Positions 19,699-28,101 of a stretch of 64,000 nucleotides of DNA are shown here, in pieces (the first letter of the stretch is position 1; every line of letters begins with the position of its first letter). The position numbers and the translations under genes are program-made. Location: contig CAZGYE010000002.1 in NCBI GenBank assembly GCA_964530165.1, positions 1 to 64,000 of the forward strand. The letters run 5' to 3'. Under the pieces are notes generated by a model. It did not search any database, was not told the DNA's origin, and worked only from the letters and a program-made list of their open reading frames with translations. Source of the DNA: CAZGYE01 sp964530165 (GTDB taxonomy: Bacteria; Planctomycetota; Planctomycetia; Planctomycetales; Planctomycetaceae).

Positions 19699-21297
19699 AT
19701 GTGGAGTTCCTTGCGTTCGCTTTTTTCGCGGTTGTGGTACCCGGTGAGGTGGCTCTTCGGCATGTCGAAAAGGGCCCCCAAACCCGCGATGTCGCCCGTC
19801 GTCTTTCGCGTGATTCATATTATCCTGGTCCTGATCGTTTTTGTGCTGCTCGCCCTGGTCAGCAAACATTGGAAGGATCCGGCGGGGGTAGAGTCGTCAT
19901 CTCGTTTTGTCCGCCAGTACTACTGCGGAATTGTTTTTTTGGCCGCGTATGTCTTTATTTGGGTGCTCATTTACTTCATCAAGCTGTTGCTGGTCCCGAA
20001 ATCCACCGAATTCCTCGATATCGACGACGCGTGGGAGTTGGGCCTCGATGCCCTGGCCAGAAATGGGTTCGATTTACAGATGCTGCCGCTCTTTCTCGTC
20101 GTGGGAGTCGACGACGACCAAGAGGAAAACGTTTTCTCGGCCGCAGGGTTTCAGTGGCAAGTTGCTTCTGAGCCGGACAATCGTCCCGGCGTTTTGAGGT
20201 TCTATGCCTATGATGACGCGATCTTTCTGTCGTGCCCCGGTGTCGGTGCGATGTCCACTCAGCTCAGGAAACCACCGGAAGCGGACCCCTATGGATCGCA
20301 GACGCTCCGGCGCGCATCGCCCGCTGGAAGTGGAACGCTCCCTCAGCCGGGCACGGGGACGCCCGATCTCGATGACGCCCGAAGAACGCTGAGTGCCCCG
20401 GCGGGCTTTCCGGGTGGGGGGACGCTCACACCGGGCGGACTGGGACAAACCATTCTGCCCACCGGAGGTCCAGCGCCCACTGGATCGGGGCCGGTTGTTC
20501 GCCCCTTGGAAAAACTCTCAGAAAGTGAGTTCACGACGGACCGTCGCCGACTAGAGTACTTATGTCAACTGATCGCGCGCGAGCGGACGCCGTTTTGCCC
20601 GATCAACGGCATGTTGGTCGTTTTGCCTCTGCAATGGTCGACAAGCCCGAAGATGCAGGACATGTTTGTGTCGACCAGACGAGATTGTGAGACGCTGCAC
20701 ACGGAGTTGGAATTGCATTTCCCCGTCATCTGCGTTTTTTCGGGGCTGGAAGAGCTTGCAGGCGTGTCGGAATTCATCGAGAGGGGATGTCATTTGAACG
20801 CGCGATTTCGCGACTCGCGCGCCGGCTCACACTTTCCGCCCGGCCACGTCGTCGACGACCGTGCCAGCCAGTGGGTTGTCGAAAAGGGAAACCAATGGCT
20901 TCGAAGCTGGATTTATTCGATGTTCGCAAAGGATCTGTCGAGTACGGACAACAAGAAGCTCTACCGTCTCTTGTGCGATTTGAGCGAGCGCCGCCAGCGC
21001 CTGGTGCGGCAACTGACGCTCACCTTCGGACATCGCGAACAAGAGACGAAGGCCCGCCTCACCGGCTGCTACTATTGTGCAGCCGGACCTGTGAGCCAAC
21101 AGCGCGCATTCCTTCATGACGTTGTGTCAAAACTGGTCGGTGAACAGAACGAGGTGGCCTGGAGCGAAAGTCGGCTTGAGAAAGATCATCGTTTCCGCAC
21201 TTGGGCGAATCGTTTTTTCTCCGTGGCAGCCATTCTCGCGGTTGCCAACGTCGCCATCCTGTTGTGGTACTTTTTTTTCCGCAACTCGCCCAACTGA
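19699..21297 (+). CDS. TssM/IcmF-like membrane protein with degraded P-loop
   Basis: The ATG at 19699 follows the previous stop by 13 bases; an in-frame TTG at 19690 is an alternative. The product has 532 aa. Two TM helices lie at about 34-55 and 74-96, and a third near the C-terminus at about 505-527. Between them the layout resembles the N-terminal part of type VI secretion TssM/IcmF: LFLVVGVDDDQEENVFSAAG aligns with the P-loop segment but lacks GxxxxGK(S/T), FYAYDDAIFLSCPG matches the strand before the DTAG motif, PINGMLVVLPL matches the TssM PINGVLL segment, and FPVICVFSGLEEL matches the segment where TssM has TKCD, also lost. A Gly/Pro-rich linker of about 70 residues interrupts the domain. 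It is probably a scaffold GTPase relative without nucleotide binding. No other type VI genes are present, so it should not be read as a type VI system. The TssM link is my motif-level inference. Confidence 0.5.
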   Translation: MWSSLRSLFSRLWYPVRWLFGMSKRAPKPAMSPVVFRVIHIILVLIVFVLLALVSKHWKDPAGVESSSRFVRQYYCGIVFLAAYVFIWVLIYFIKLLLVPKSTEFLDIDDAWELGLDALARNGFDLQMLPLFLVVGVDDDQEENVFSAAGFQWQVASEPDNRPGVLRFYAYDDAIFLSCPGVGAMSTQLRKPPEADPYGSQTLRRASPAGSGTLPQPGTGTPDLDDARRTLSAPAGFPGGGTLTPGGLGQTILPTGGPAPTGSGPVVRPLEKLSESEFTTDRRRLEYLCQLIARERTPFCPINGMLVVLPLQWSTSPKMQDMFVSTRRDCETLHTELELHFPVICVFSGLEELAGVSEFIERGCHLNARFRDSRAGSHFPPGHVVDDRASQWVVEKGNQWLRSWIYSMFAKDLSSTDNKKLYRLLCDLSERRQRLVRQLTLTFGHREQETKARLTGCYYCAAGPVSQQRAFLHDVVSKLVGEQNEVAWSESRLEKDHRFRTWANRFFSVAAILAVANVAILLWYFFFRNSPN

Positions 21298-21364
21298 ACC
21301 GAAAAGAGACGACACCCTCACGCCCAGTGACGGCACAGCCATTCCAATCGATCCAGAACTCAAT

Positions 21365-21380
21365 GAGGTATGTGCTCATG
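21365..21380 (+). promoter_or_regulatory. Ribosome binding site and leader of the vWA gene
   Basis: GAGGTATGTGC at 21365-21375 repeats exactly the leader of the kinase gene and places GAGG eight to nine bases before the ATG at 21378. This decides the start in favour of MASGSDK over the upstream in-frame starts at 21201 and 21363. Confidence 0.5.
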
Positions 21381-24300
21381 GCAAGCGGGTCCGACAAACC
21401 GAAACCAAAACCCTCCTGGCGCCAGCGGGCCTCGGGCGAAGGGCGGGCCTCAGGCGAACAGCGGGCGAGATCAAAGGGCGTGCGTTCCTGGCGCAAACCG
21501 CGGCCGGGCTGGGCAACGAAGGGCCAGAAAACAACATCGTCTCGGCCTCGGCTGATAGGTCGACTGATGGCGTTCTTGGGAGTCGTCGTGTTTGCGGGCG
21601 TGGTCACTTGGCTCATCGGTCTCCCAGGCTGTTTGACCACTCAAATTCTGACTGTCGCGAATTCGGATTACCTTGAGTACGCATTTCCTCCAAATCCGTT
21701 TGCCATGGAGGACGAAGCGGAGCTGAGGTCACTCGACGATCGTGACGATGGACGTCGTATCTTCGTTGATCCGGTCGAGGATTTGTCCGACGATTTCGAG
21801 AAGCAGATCCAACATCAGATTGACAAGGGCAACCCAAAGCAAGTGGTGGTCGTGTACGTCAATTTGTTGGGTGGACGCAATCCACAGGGTTCCTTTGTCA
21901 TTCTGCCGCACGCGATGCCGGACGATTTGAGAAAGGCGACGGCAGACGATCCGCGCGGCTTCGTTTACTTGGATCGGCTTTGGGAGATGCTGGATCCTCT
22001 CCTGTCCGAGCCAAAACAGAAGGTGCTTGTGATCCTCGATCTGACTCACCGGCCGACACTCTGGCGGCTTGGGCTGCTGGAAAATGACGTCTATGCCGGC
22101 GCTGGCTTGGAAAAGGTGGTCGAAGAGCGTCCGAACCTGTTCATCCTTTGTTCCAGCTCGCCGGGAGAAACAAGCTGGACGAGTGCGGACCTCGGGCAAT
22201 CGGTATTCGGCCATTACGTGGCCGAGGCGCTTCGGAAAAAGGACGCCGCCGACCGGGACGGAAAACAGCAGGTCGATGTCAATGAACTGTTTCAATACGT
22301 CAAAGGGCACACCAACGAATGGGTGAAGCAAAACCGCGATCTCGACGGGCAGCATCCCTTGCTCTTTCATGCCAGCAGTGTTCAGGAGAAGGATTTGAAG
22401 GCGTTCGAAGTCGCTGTCGTCACAGGTGACAAGAAGGCGGGTGCGGCATCTGAGTCGAGAGCGTCGTGTTCGTACGATGAGTTGTACAAGCTGTTTCTCC
22501 GCCGCGACAAACTGAACAAGGCCCGTCAGCCCAAAAATGATTCGGACGGCCCCCATTCTGCCGACGCCCATCCCGGCGACGCGATTTACCAGCTCGATCC
22601 GCTTCACTGGCGAAAACTGAATTTCCTGCTGATGCGCGCCGAGGAATGGCTGCGTGCCCGCGATGGCCGACGCGCCAGGGAGACGATGGGCAAAGCCCGG
22701 GACGTTCTCGTTGCGCTCGAGACGTTCGAGAGCAGCGGTCCTTGGGCGCAGCTTGAAAAGGAAACGGACCGTTTCGTTCGCGCGAACATTCTCTCTCGCA
22801 TCAAGGGAAACGATCCGCTCCCGCAACGAGAGGCTCAAGACTCGCTACCGTTACCGGAACAGGTTTTGGAACGCATGTGCAGACCGCCGTATCTTCCCAG
22901 CGATGCCGGTCCTTTGTTGGACGCAAAAGTCAAGAAAGCCATCGACCGGCGGAAGAAGGCCGAACAGGCGGCCAGCGGGCCTTTGGGAACGTACCGCTGG
23001 GTCGCGCGATACGTTCGAGAGGGTGACAAGTCTCGTCGTGAGGCTGAGGATCGTCTTTTCGTCGCTTCAACGAAAGCGAAACCGGGTGAGACGCAGCCCG
23101 ACGAAGCGGCCGACCCGTTTCAACGGGCCATCGATACAGCACGCAGCATTCACAGCGCCCAGTTGCTTCTCAACCGGCTTTACGCCGAGCTGCCTGAACT
23201 GGCGCAGTGGGCGGCCGAGCGGCCGCTTGCCGGCGAGCGCTCGCATTGGGACCCCCAGGAGTCGGCTCACCGACAGCGTCTCTTCGACGTCCTGGACGAA
23301 GCATTGCCGGACGGCGGGAAGGCCATGCCGGAATTCGAAGATTTGCAGCTTGAGCTCTCAGAACCCCAGATCAGTGAAAGGAAACGTGATGACGAAGGCG
23401 ACCCCACTTTTCGTGAGCAGAAGTTGAAACTGTACGCATTGGAAAACGATCTCCTGCTCCTCTTCGCACAAGCCCGCGCATTGGCGCGGCAGCTCGACCG
23501 CGACCCGGACGACGAAAGCGATTGGCTCCACAAGTTGGACAGCGACACAGCCGCTGCAAGAAGACGTCTCGACAAAGTGCAGGACGATCTCGAAGCCCAC
23601 GCAACGTGGCTCGCACGTTATCGTGTGGACCAGCCGCAGAAGCTGCACTGGCAACTGACGCAAAGCATCCTTCGCTACTCGCTCTTGTCGGCACGAACTC
23701 GAGCGAAGCTCAACGCGCGACTCAATGATTTCGCAGCAGCGATGGCGGACAACTACGATCCACCGGACTTCGATTCTATGCCATCGGAACCCAACGCGTC
23801 TTCCTCGCCTCCAGGGGTTGAACGCGGCATGTGGCGGGCGATTTGGATACTTCACGTTCTCTCCCTCGGCCAGCCACAACCCGAACTGTGGCGCGACTGG
23901 AAAAAAGTCCTAAACGCGAAGGGCGATCTGGAGAGCCAATGGGAGCTGCTGGCACAGCTCGGGGACAACATTCGCGCCGCTTGTGCGAATCAGCGCAAGA
24001 CCATTCGAAGCAGGGTGAAGCTGTCGGGTGAGGAGACGTCCGATTTACACACGGAATTGTCCGAAGCCCGTAAACGGTTCGTCAACGCCGACCGCATTGC
24101 GCGCACCGTTCACGGCTACGATGCGGACTGGCTGCTCCGTCAGAAACTGGATCCCTCTGCGGAGCTTCGCCGGTTCGATCTCACCGAGCTGTTGATTGCC
24201 CATGCGAGACGCTATCTCGAGGACTACTGGTTCGAGTGGTACGACACGGCAGCCGATCAATGTCTTCGCGCCGCGCGGAAGGCCGTGCCGGAATCTTTCA

Positions 24301-26423
24301 AAGTGAGGCGATTGTTACAAAAAGCGATCCTCGAGGTTGACAAGACTCGCGAGCCTCTCAAGGAGGCAAGACTCTCTATCGACGCGTCGCCCGAGGCCGT
24401 CAAACTGACGCAACAGCAGACGCACAAAAAGCTAACCATCCGCTTCTCTAAGGTCGACAAACAGGGCGTTGTGCCTGACGGCATCGTGTCCGTTTGGCTG
24501 AAAAAAACTCCGTTTGCCTCCGCAGCAGACCGACGAGGAATTCCAACTGGCGGAGGCGAAGCGAGTCTTACGCTACAACGGCCGGCCGAACTGGATGACA
24601 ATAACTGTCAGAAAAATGAAAAAGTCGAACCGATGGCCTTTTTCCGCGGTCGGCTGCTCGGCGGCGACCGTGATCAAAAGATCGTCGTGAACGTCAACAC
24701 CTGTCCGGGGCGCGTAGACCGCGTGCACTACACGAAAGCCCCCCCGAGAGGAACGGTTGTCGTTCGCGGCAACGACAACCGCTCGCTGTTGTTTATCCTC
24801 GATTGCTCCTACAGTATGAAAGAGTCTTTGGGTCGTGGCTCAACCTCAACTCGATTCGACGAGGCGCGCGCGAGCTTGCAGCGAGCGCTGGATGATCTCG
24901 CTGCAGCGTTCAAGAAGAATCCGGACTACCGCGTCGGCTTGATGGCCTATGGACATCGAGTGCAGCTTCTCAAAGGTCAAGAGAAACCGGTTCCAAACGG
25001 CAAATGGCCGGAGCAGATTCCAGCGGACGTCCTGAAGAACGCGTTCAAGGACATTCAGCTTTTAGCTGGAATTGAAAAATTCAATGACTCCCAGCAAGCA
25101 GGAATCAAGGGTTGGCTGGAAACGTTGAATTGGTGGGGGAATACTCCTCTGCTTGGCGCGATTTCGCAAGGAATTCATGAGTTTCGTAAACTGAATACGA
25201 ACGGAACAATTGTTGCAATTACCGATGGAGCGTACTCGGATTGGTATATGAAGGCGACTTTGCGCGCTCAACTTCAAGCGTTACAGAAAAAGGAAGTCCC
25301 ATTCGATTTGCACGTTGTCTGGTTCGGCCCCGACGGTCGAAACGAAGTCGATGGAGAGGGCGAAAGGGTGTGGGACGTCCTCACTCAACTCGCCGAGCGA
25401 GAACCGGTCGATGCAAGGGATCGTCGCGAGTTGGAAAAAAGGTTGAAACAGGCGATCACACCACGTCACTACACGGTCACAGGAATTCCTCCAAGTGATT
25501 TCGAAGAGACACAAGGCCTCGGGGAACCGGTAAGCGATTTGGTGCAAGGGTCGTATCGTCTGGGTTTCGCAGAGCGGCAGTTTGATTTTCCCATTGCCGG
25601 CGGCGAAGAACTGAGCTTCAAACTTGTGGGGAACAAGCTTGTATTCGAGAGCGAGATTGCGACGGGCCGGCCCCCCAGCTCTCCGCGCGATCTGCGGTCC
25701 ACGGATCCAGACACCGTCGTTGACCGAGACTGCCGCATCATCAGCGGTGGTCGCGCCCAGTTTGTCGTCTCACTCGTACGCAAGGACGTCAAACACGTTG
25801 TGCGGCGGCCGGAGGAAATCCACTTCGAAATCGCAGGAGTTTCTCAAACCGGTGAGAATGGGAAAAACGAGCTGATGCGGTCGTCCAACTGGAAGGTCGA
25901 ATCCGGTCATTCGGTTCCGACGTGGTCGATGATCGTCCCCGATTGGCCGAAAGGCGCCCGTGCGGATGTCAAAGCGTACTGGAAAATGCAGCGAAGCACA
26001 CCGGATGTGCGAATTTCGTGGAAAGCGGCAAGTGACGCCGGGGGAGAAGAGTTCCTGCTGGGGGGCGAGAATCGAGTGCAATTCACCGCATCCGCCCTAC
26101 ACCAAGCAGACAGCGGTCTCGCCGAAGTAACGATCAAAATCAAGGGGGCCCACAACGAACCACTGGCCGCAAGCGCCCTTGATGAGCTGGCAAATCTGAG
26201 GGTCGAGCTTGGCAGGAAGGGGCTCGACAATCCCTATACCTACCGCGACCTGTCGTTCACCAGAGTGTTCTATCACGATGAGGGAGAGCTGAGAGTTGAG
26301 TTTACTGTCGGCGCTACGTTTCAACGAGACACGGCTCTGATCGGGATCACATCCCTGCGCAGATGGAAAGCCAATGCAGCACACGGGGAATTGAATGGCT
26401 TAACACTCGACAACACCTTTTGA
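21378..26423 (+). CDS. Membrane-anchored pseudo-caspase-like protein with vWA domain
   Basis: The start at 21378 is chosen for the GAGG site; the frame is open further upstream, overlapping the previous gene. The product has 1681 aa. A basic, low-complexity N-terminus precedes a TM helix (about 62-82). The next domain keeps caspase-like landmarks (VVVVYVNLLGG, VLVILDLTHR, LCSSSPGETSW, SVFGHYVAEAL), but both catalytic positions are lost: no His at the LLGG turn, and Thr223 in place of Cys. A long helical region shares local patterns with the protein encoded at 14538-19685, for example HWRKLNFLLMRAEEWLRA against HWQSLQAHLLLAEQQLRS. A von Willebrand A domain follows at about 1135-1380 with a complete MIDAS: Asp1142, Ser1144 and Ser1146, Thr1256 in NTPLL, and Asp1283 in TDG. 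A beta-rich tail ends the protein. Likely role: metal-dependent adhesion or assembly partner in the kinase cluster. Its 3' end converges on lgt with about 100 bases of overlap. Confidence 0.65.
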   Translation: MASGSDKPKPKPSWRQRASGEGRASGEQRARSKGVRSWRKPRPGWATKGQKTTSSRPRLIGRLMAFLGVVVFAGVVTWLIGLPGCLTTQILTVANSDYLEYAFPPNPFAMEDEAELRSLDDRDDGRRIFVDPVEDLSDDFEKQIQHQIDKGNPKQVVVVYVNLLGGRNPQGSFVILPHAMPDDLRKATADDPRGFVYLDRLWEMLDPLLSEPKQKVLVILDLTHRPTLWRLGLLENDVYAGAGLEKVVEERPNLFILCSSSPGETSWTSADLGQSVFGHYVAEALRKKDAADRDGKQQVDVNELFQYVKGHTNEWVKQNRDLDGQHPLLFHASSVQEKDLKAFEVAVVTGDKKAGAASESRASCSYDELYKLFLRRDKLNKARQPKNDSDGPHSADAHPGDAIYQLDPLHWRKLNFLLMRAEEWLRARDGRRARETMGKARDVLVALETFESSGPWAQLEKETDRFVRANILSRIKGNDPLPQREAQDSLPLPEQVLERMCRPPYLPSDAGPLLDAKVKKAIDRRKKAEQAASGPLGTYRWVARYVREGDKSRREAEDRLFVASTKAKPGETQPDEAADPFQRAIDTARSIHSAQLLLNRLYAELPELAQWAAERPLAGERSHWDPQESAHRQRLFDVLDEALPDGGKAMPEFEDLQLELSEPQISERKRDDEGDPTFREQKLKLYALENDLLLLFAQARALARQLDRDPDDESDWLHKLDSDTAAARRRLDKVQDDLEAHATWLARYRVDQPQKLHWQLTQSILRYSLLSARTRAKLNARLNDFAAAMADNYDPPDFDSMPSEPNASSSPPGVERGMWRAIWILHVLSLGQPQPELWRDWKKVLNAKGDLESQWELLAQLGDNIRAACANQRKTIRSRVKLSGEETSDLHTELSEARKRFVNADRIARTVHGYDADWLLRQKLDPSAELRRFDLTELLIAHARRYLEDYWFEWYDTAADQCLRAARKAVPESFKVRRLLQKAILEVDKTREPLKEARLSIDASPEAVKLTQQQTHKKLTIRFSKVDKQGVVPDGIVSVWLKKTPFASAADRRGIPTGGGEASLTLQRPAELDDNNCQKNEKVEPMAFFRGRLLGGDRDQKIVVNVNTCPGRVDRVHYTKAPPRGTVVVRGNDNRSLLFILDCSYSMKESLGRGSTSTRFDEARASLQRALDDLAAAFKKNPDYRVGLMAYGHRVQLLKGQEKPVPNGKWPEQIPADVLKNAFKDIQLLAGIEKFNDSQQAGIKGWLETLNWWGNTPLLGAISQGIHEFRKLNTNGTIVAITDGAYSDWYMKATLRAQLQALQKKEVPFDLHVVWFGPDGRNEVDGEGERVWDVLTQLAEREPVDARDRRELEKRLKQAITPRHYTVTGIPPSDFEETQGLGEPVSDLVQGSYRLGFAERQFDFPIAGGEELSFKLVGNKLVFESEIATGRPPSSPRDLRSTDPDTVVDRDCRIISGGRAQFVVSLVRKDVKHVVRRPEEIHFEIAGVSQTGENGKNELMRSSNWKVESGHSVPTWSMIVPDWPKGARADVKAYWKMQRSTPDVRISWKAASDAGGEEFLLGGENRVQFTASALHQADSGLAEVTIKIKGAHNEPLAASALDELANLRVELGRKGLDNPYTYRDLSFTRVFYHDEGELRVEFTVGATFQRDTALIGITSLRRWKANAAHGELNGLTLDNTF

Positions 26424-28003
26424 CGGGGAAAAGGGGACAGGTCCAATGTGTGCGAAACACCCTTCGGGCCGTTCCGGCAAATTGGACCTGTCCCCTTTTC
26501 CGTTGAACACCGCCTGATGAGCCAGTACAAATACAGCAAACCGGCCAAGAACATCCCGATGCTGACCCACTGGGCAATCGTCAGCGGCGTGTTGAATTTC
26601 CCCAGCTCATCACCGCGCAAGAACTCGATGATGAACCGTGTCACCGGATAGCTCAACAAACCGACGGCCAGCACGGCGCCATCGCGGCGGCGATAGCGGA
26701 AGTAAGTGTGAGTCAAGCAGGCGAGCAGCAGTGCATTGATCGAACTGTAAATCTGAGCAGGATGGAGTTGCACAGCGACCGTGTCGTCAGGCGCGACGGA
26801 TCCCCGGAGCACCAGCGCCATGTCGGGAACGCTGCCGGCGGGAAAGGAGACGCTCCAGGGTAAGTCACACCGGTCCCCGTAACAGCAACCGTTCATAAAG
26901 CACCCCAATCTCCCGAACGCCAGACCGACAAAGATGGAAGGCATCATGACGTCGGCCAACGACAGTGGGTTCAGCTTTTTCACTCGGCAGTAGGTCACGA
27001 AGGTCACGATGCCCAACAACACGCCCCCGTACAGCACAAGGCCGCCGTCGGGCAGGTTCACGGCGGCCCAGATGTAATCGCCTCGTGTCTCACAGCCGGC
27101 GAAGACCCGCTCTCGGTACTGTGTGATGTAGAACAGGCGGGCGCCCACAATTCCCGAGAAGAAAACCCAAATAGTGATGTCCCAGATCTCCTCCGGATTG
27201 AAACCGGCCTGAATTGCTCGCCCGCGGGCCGTTCGAATTGCCATGTACAATCCAACAATCAGCATGAAGCCATAGCCGTAAACCGGCAGCGACTTGCCGG
27301 CCGTGTTGTCCCGAAACGGCACACCAGACTGGTAGGCGCTGAGACGTTTTCGTATGTCCGACAGCCGCGCCCGAGGGTTGTCATGTGTGGAATCGCGGGC
27401 CAGCACGGCCGCTTTCTTGGCCCATTGGACCGCCTTGCCGAATTGTTCCGTCTCGGCATAGGCGGCTGCGAACGTATCGAAGTACTCAGCTTGCCCAAGC
27501 CCCATTGTCTTGCGGGCTTTCGCGGCGTATTCGACAGCTTTCGCTCCGTTGCGGACCGTCTCATCGGGACAGGTGGCCAACAACCAAGCCAGTCTGATGT
27601 AAGCGGCGCCAAGATCCGGACGGAGCCGTATCGCCGTCTCATAGTCTTCGATGGCTTTCTGATACTCTCGCTTGGATTGCCAGGCCCGCCCCCGGATGAC
27701 GTATGCCGAGGTCAGCTTCTCATCTCGCTGGATCGCCCTGGTCTCCTCGGCGATGACGGCATTGAACTGGCCTTGTGCCCATTCCGGGACCATCACAATG
27801 ACCCACGCAAAAATGCACCAGACGACGACGGGCGGTATGAACTCAGCTTTCAGCGCAAGCTCGCGCCGCTGGCGATACAGCCACCAGGCGGCAAAGAGCG
27901 TCCAGGCCGCCAGGACGATCCCAAAACCGAAACCCGGGACTGCGCCCAGCGGTCCCAACGACCAGGCGCCGTCCAGGGGAATTCGGAATAACGTTTGACG
28001 CAT
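26321..28003 (-). CDS. lgt: Prolipoprotein diacylglyceryl transferase with TPR insertion
   Basis: Lgt moves diacylglycerol from phosphatidylglycerol to the lipobox Cys of prelipoproteins in the inner membrane. The 560-aa product is about twice the usual length. The core lies in residues 238-500 and shows GARLFYI, DGGLVLYGGVL, GRLGCFMNGCCYG (374-386), HPAQIYS (413-420) and TRFIIEFLRGDE. Residues 1-75 look like a second Lgt-type start (PGFGFGIVLAAW, compare VYGYGFMLIVGLY at 241), which I associate with planctomycetal Lgt proteins. Between the two starts lie about 145 residues with TPR character (AYVIRGRAWQSKREYQKAIE). The tail beyond about residue 500 comes from a 75-bp palindrome and from antisense of the vWA gene, so the native stop was probably lost. 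The ATG at 28003 has no Shine-Dalgarno site because a hairpin repeat begins 6 bases upstream. It is last in a DUF1571-panC-lgt run. Confidence 0.9.
   Translation of the reverse strand: MRQTLFRIPLDGAWSLGPLGAVPGFGFGIVLAAWTLFAAWWLYRQRRELALKAEFIPPVVVWCIFAWVIVMVPEWAQGQFNAVIAEETRAIQRDEKLTSAYVIRGRAWQSKREYQKAIEDYETAIRLRPDLGAAYIRLAWLLATCPDETVRNGAKAVEYAAKARKTMGLGQAEYFDTFAAAYAETEQFGKAVQWAKKAAVLARDSTHDNPRARLSDIRKRLSAYQSGVPFRDNTAGKSLPVYGYGFMLIVGLYMAIRTARGRAIQAGFNPEEIWDITIWVFFSGIVGARLFYITQYRERVFAGCETRGDYIWAAVNLPDGGLVLYGGVLLGIVTFVTYCRVKKLNPLSLADVMMPSIFVGLAFGRLGCFMNGCCYGDRCDLPWSVSFPAGSVPDMALVLRGSVAPDDTVAVQLHPAQIYSSINALLLACLTHTYFRYRRRDGAVLAVGLLSYPVTRFIIEFLRGDELGKFNTPLTIAQWVSIGMFLAGLLYLYWLIRRCSTEKGTGPICRNGPKGVSHTLDLSPFPRQKVLSSVKPFNSPCAALAFHLRRDVIPIRAVSR
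26427..26501. repeat. 75-bp palindromic element at the 3' end of lgt
   Basis: This copy differs from 9802-9876 at about two of 75 positions, one of them in an arm. It starts 3 bases after the vWA gene stop. On the minus strand it is translated as residues 501-526 of the Lgt frame (TEKGTGPICRNGPKG, then LDLSPFP), after which the frame runs on antisense to the vWA gene. Confidence 0.9.
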
Positions 28004-28008
28004 TTGAC

Positions 28009-28101
28009 TTAGGGGTTAGGGATGAGGGATGAGGGAACAGGGATTGGCGAATAGGAATTCGAAATGTGCCATTCTCTAATCCCTATTCCCTATTCCCTGT
28101 T
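28009..28101. repeat. Heptad hairpin repeat on the lgt side of panC
   Basis: The plus strand reads as seven-base steps of the form TAGGGAT/GAGGGAT, then a short middle, then a pyrimidine arm of CCCTATT steps, so the element folds on itself. Bases 28009-28074 are an exact reverse complement of 29021-29086. The pyrimidine arm provides the last codons and the stop of panC. Confidence 0.9.

Noticed and set aside
19699..21297. Evidence for a type VI secretion system
   Set aside because: Only a TssM-like protein is present; no sheath, tube, spike or baseplate genes are in the window.
27383..27991. A 202-codon plus-strand frame inside lgt
   Set aside because: It is antisense to the TPR part of lgt and its composition follows from that gene.
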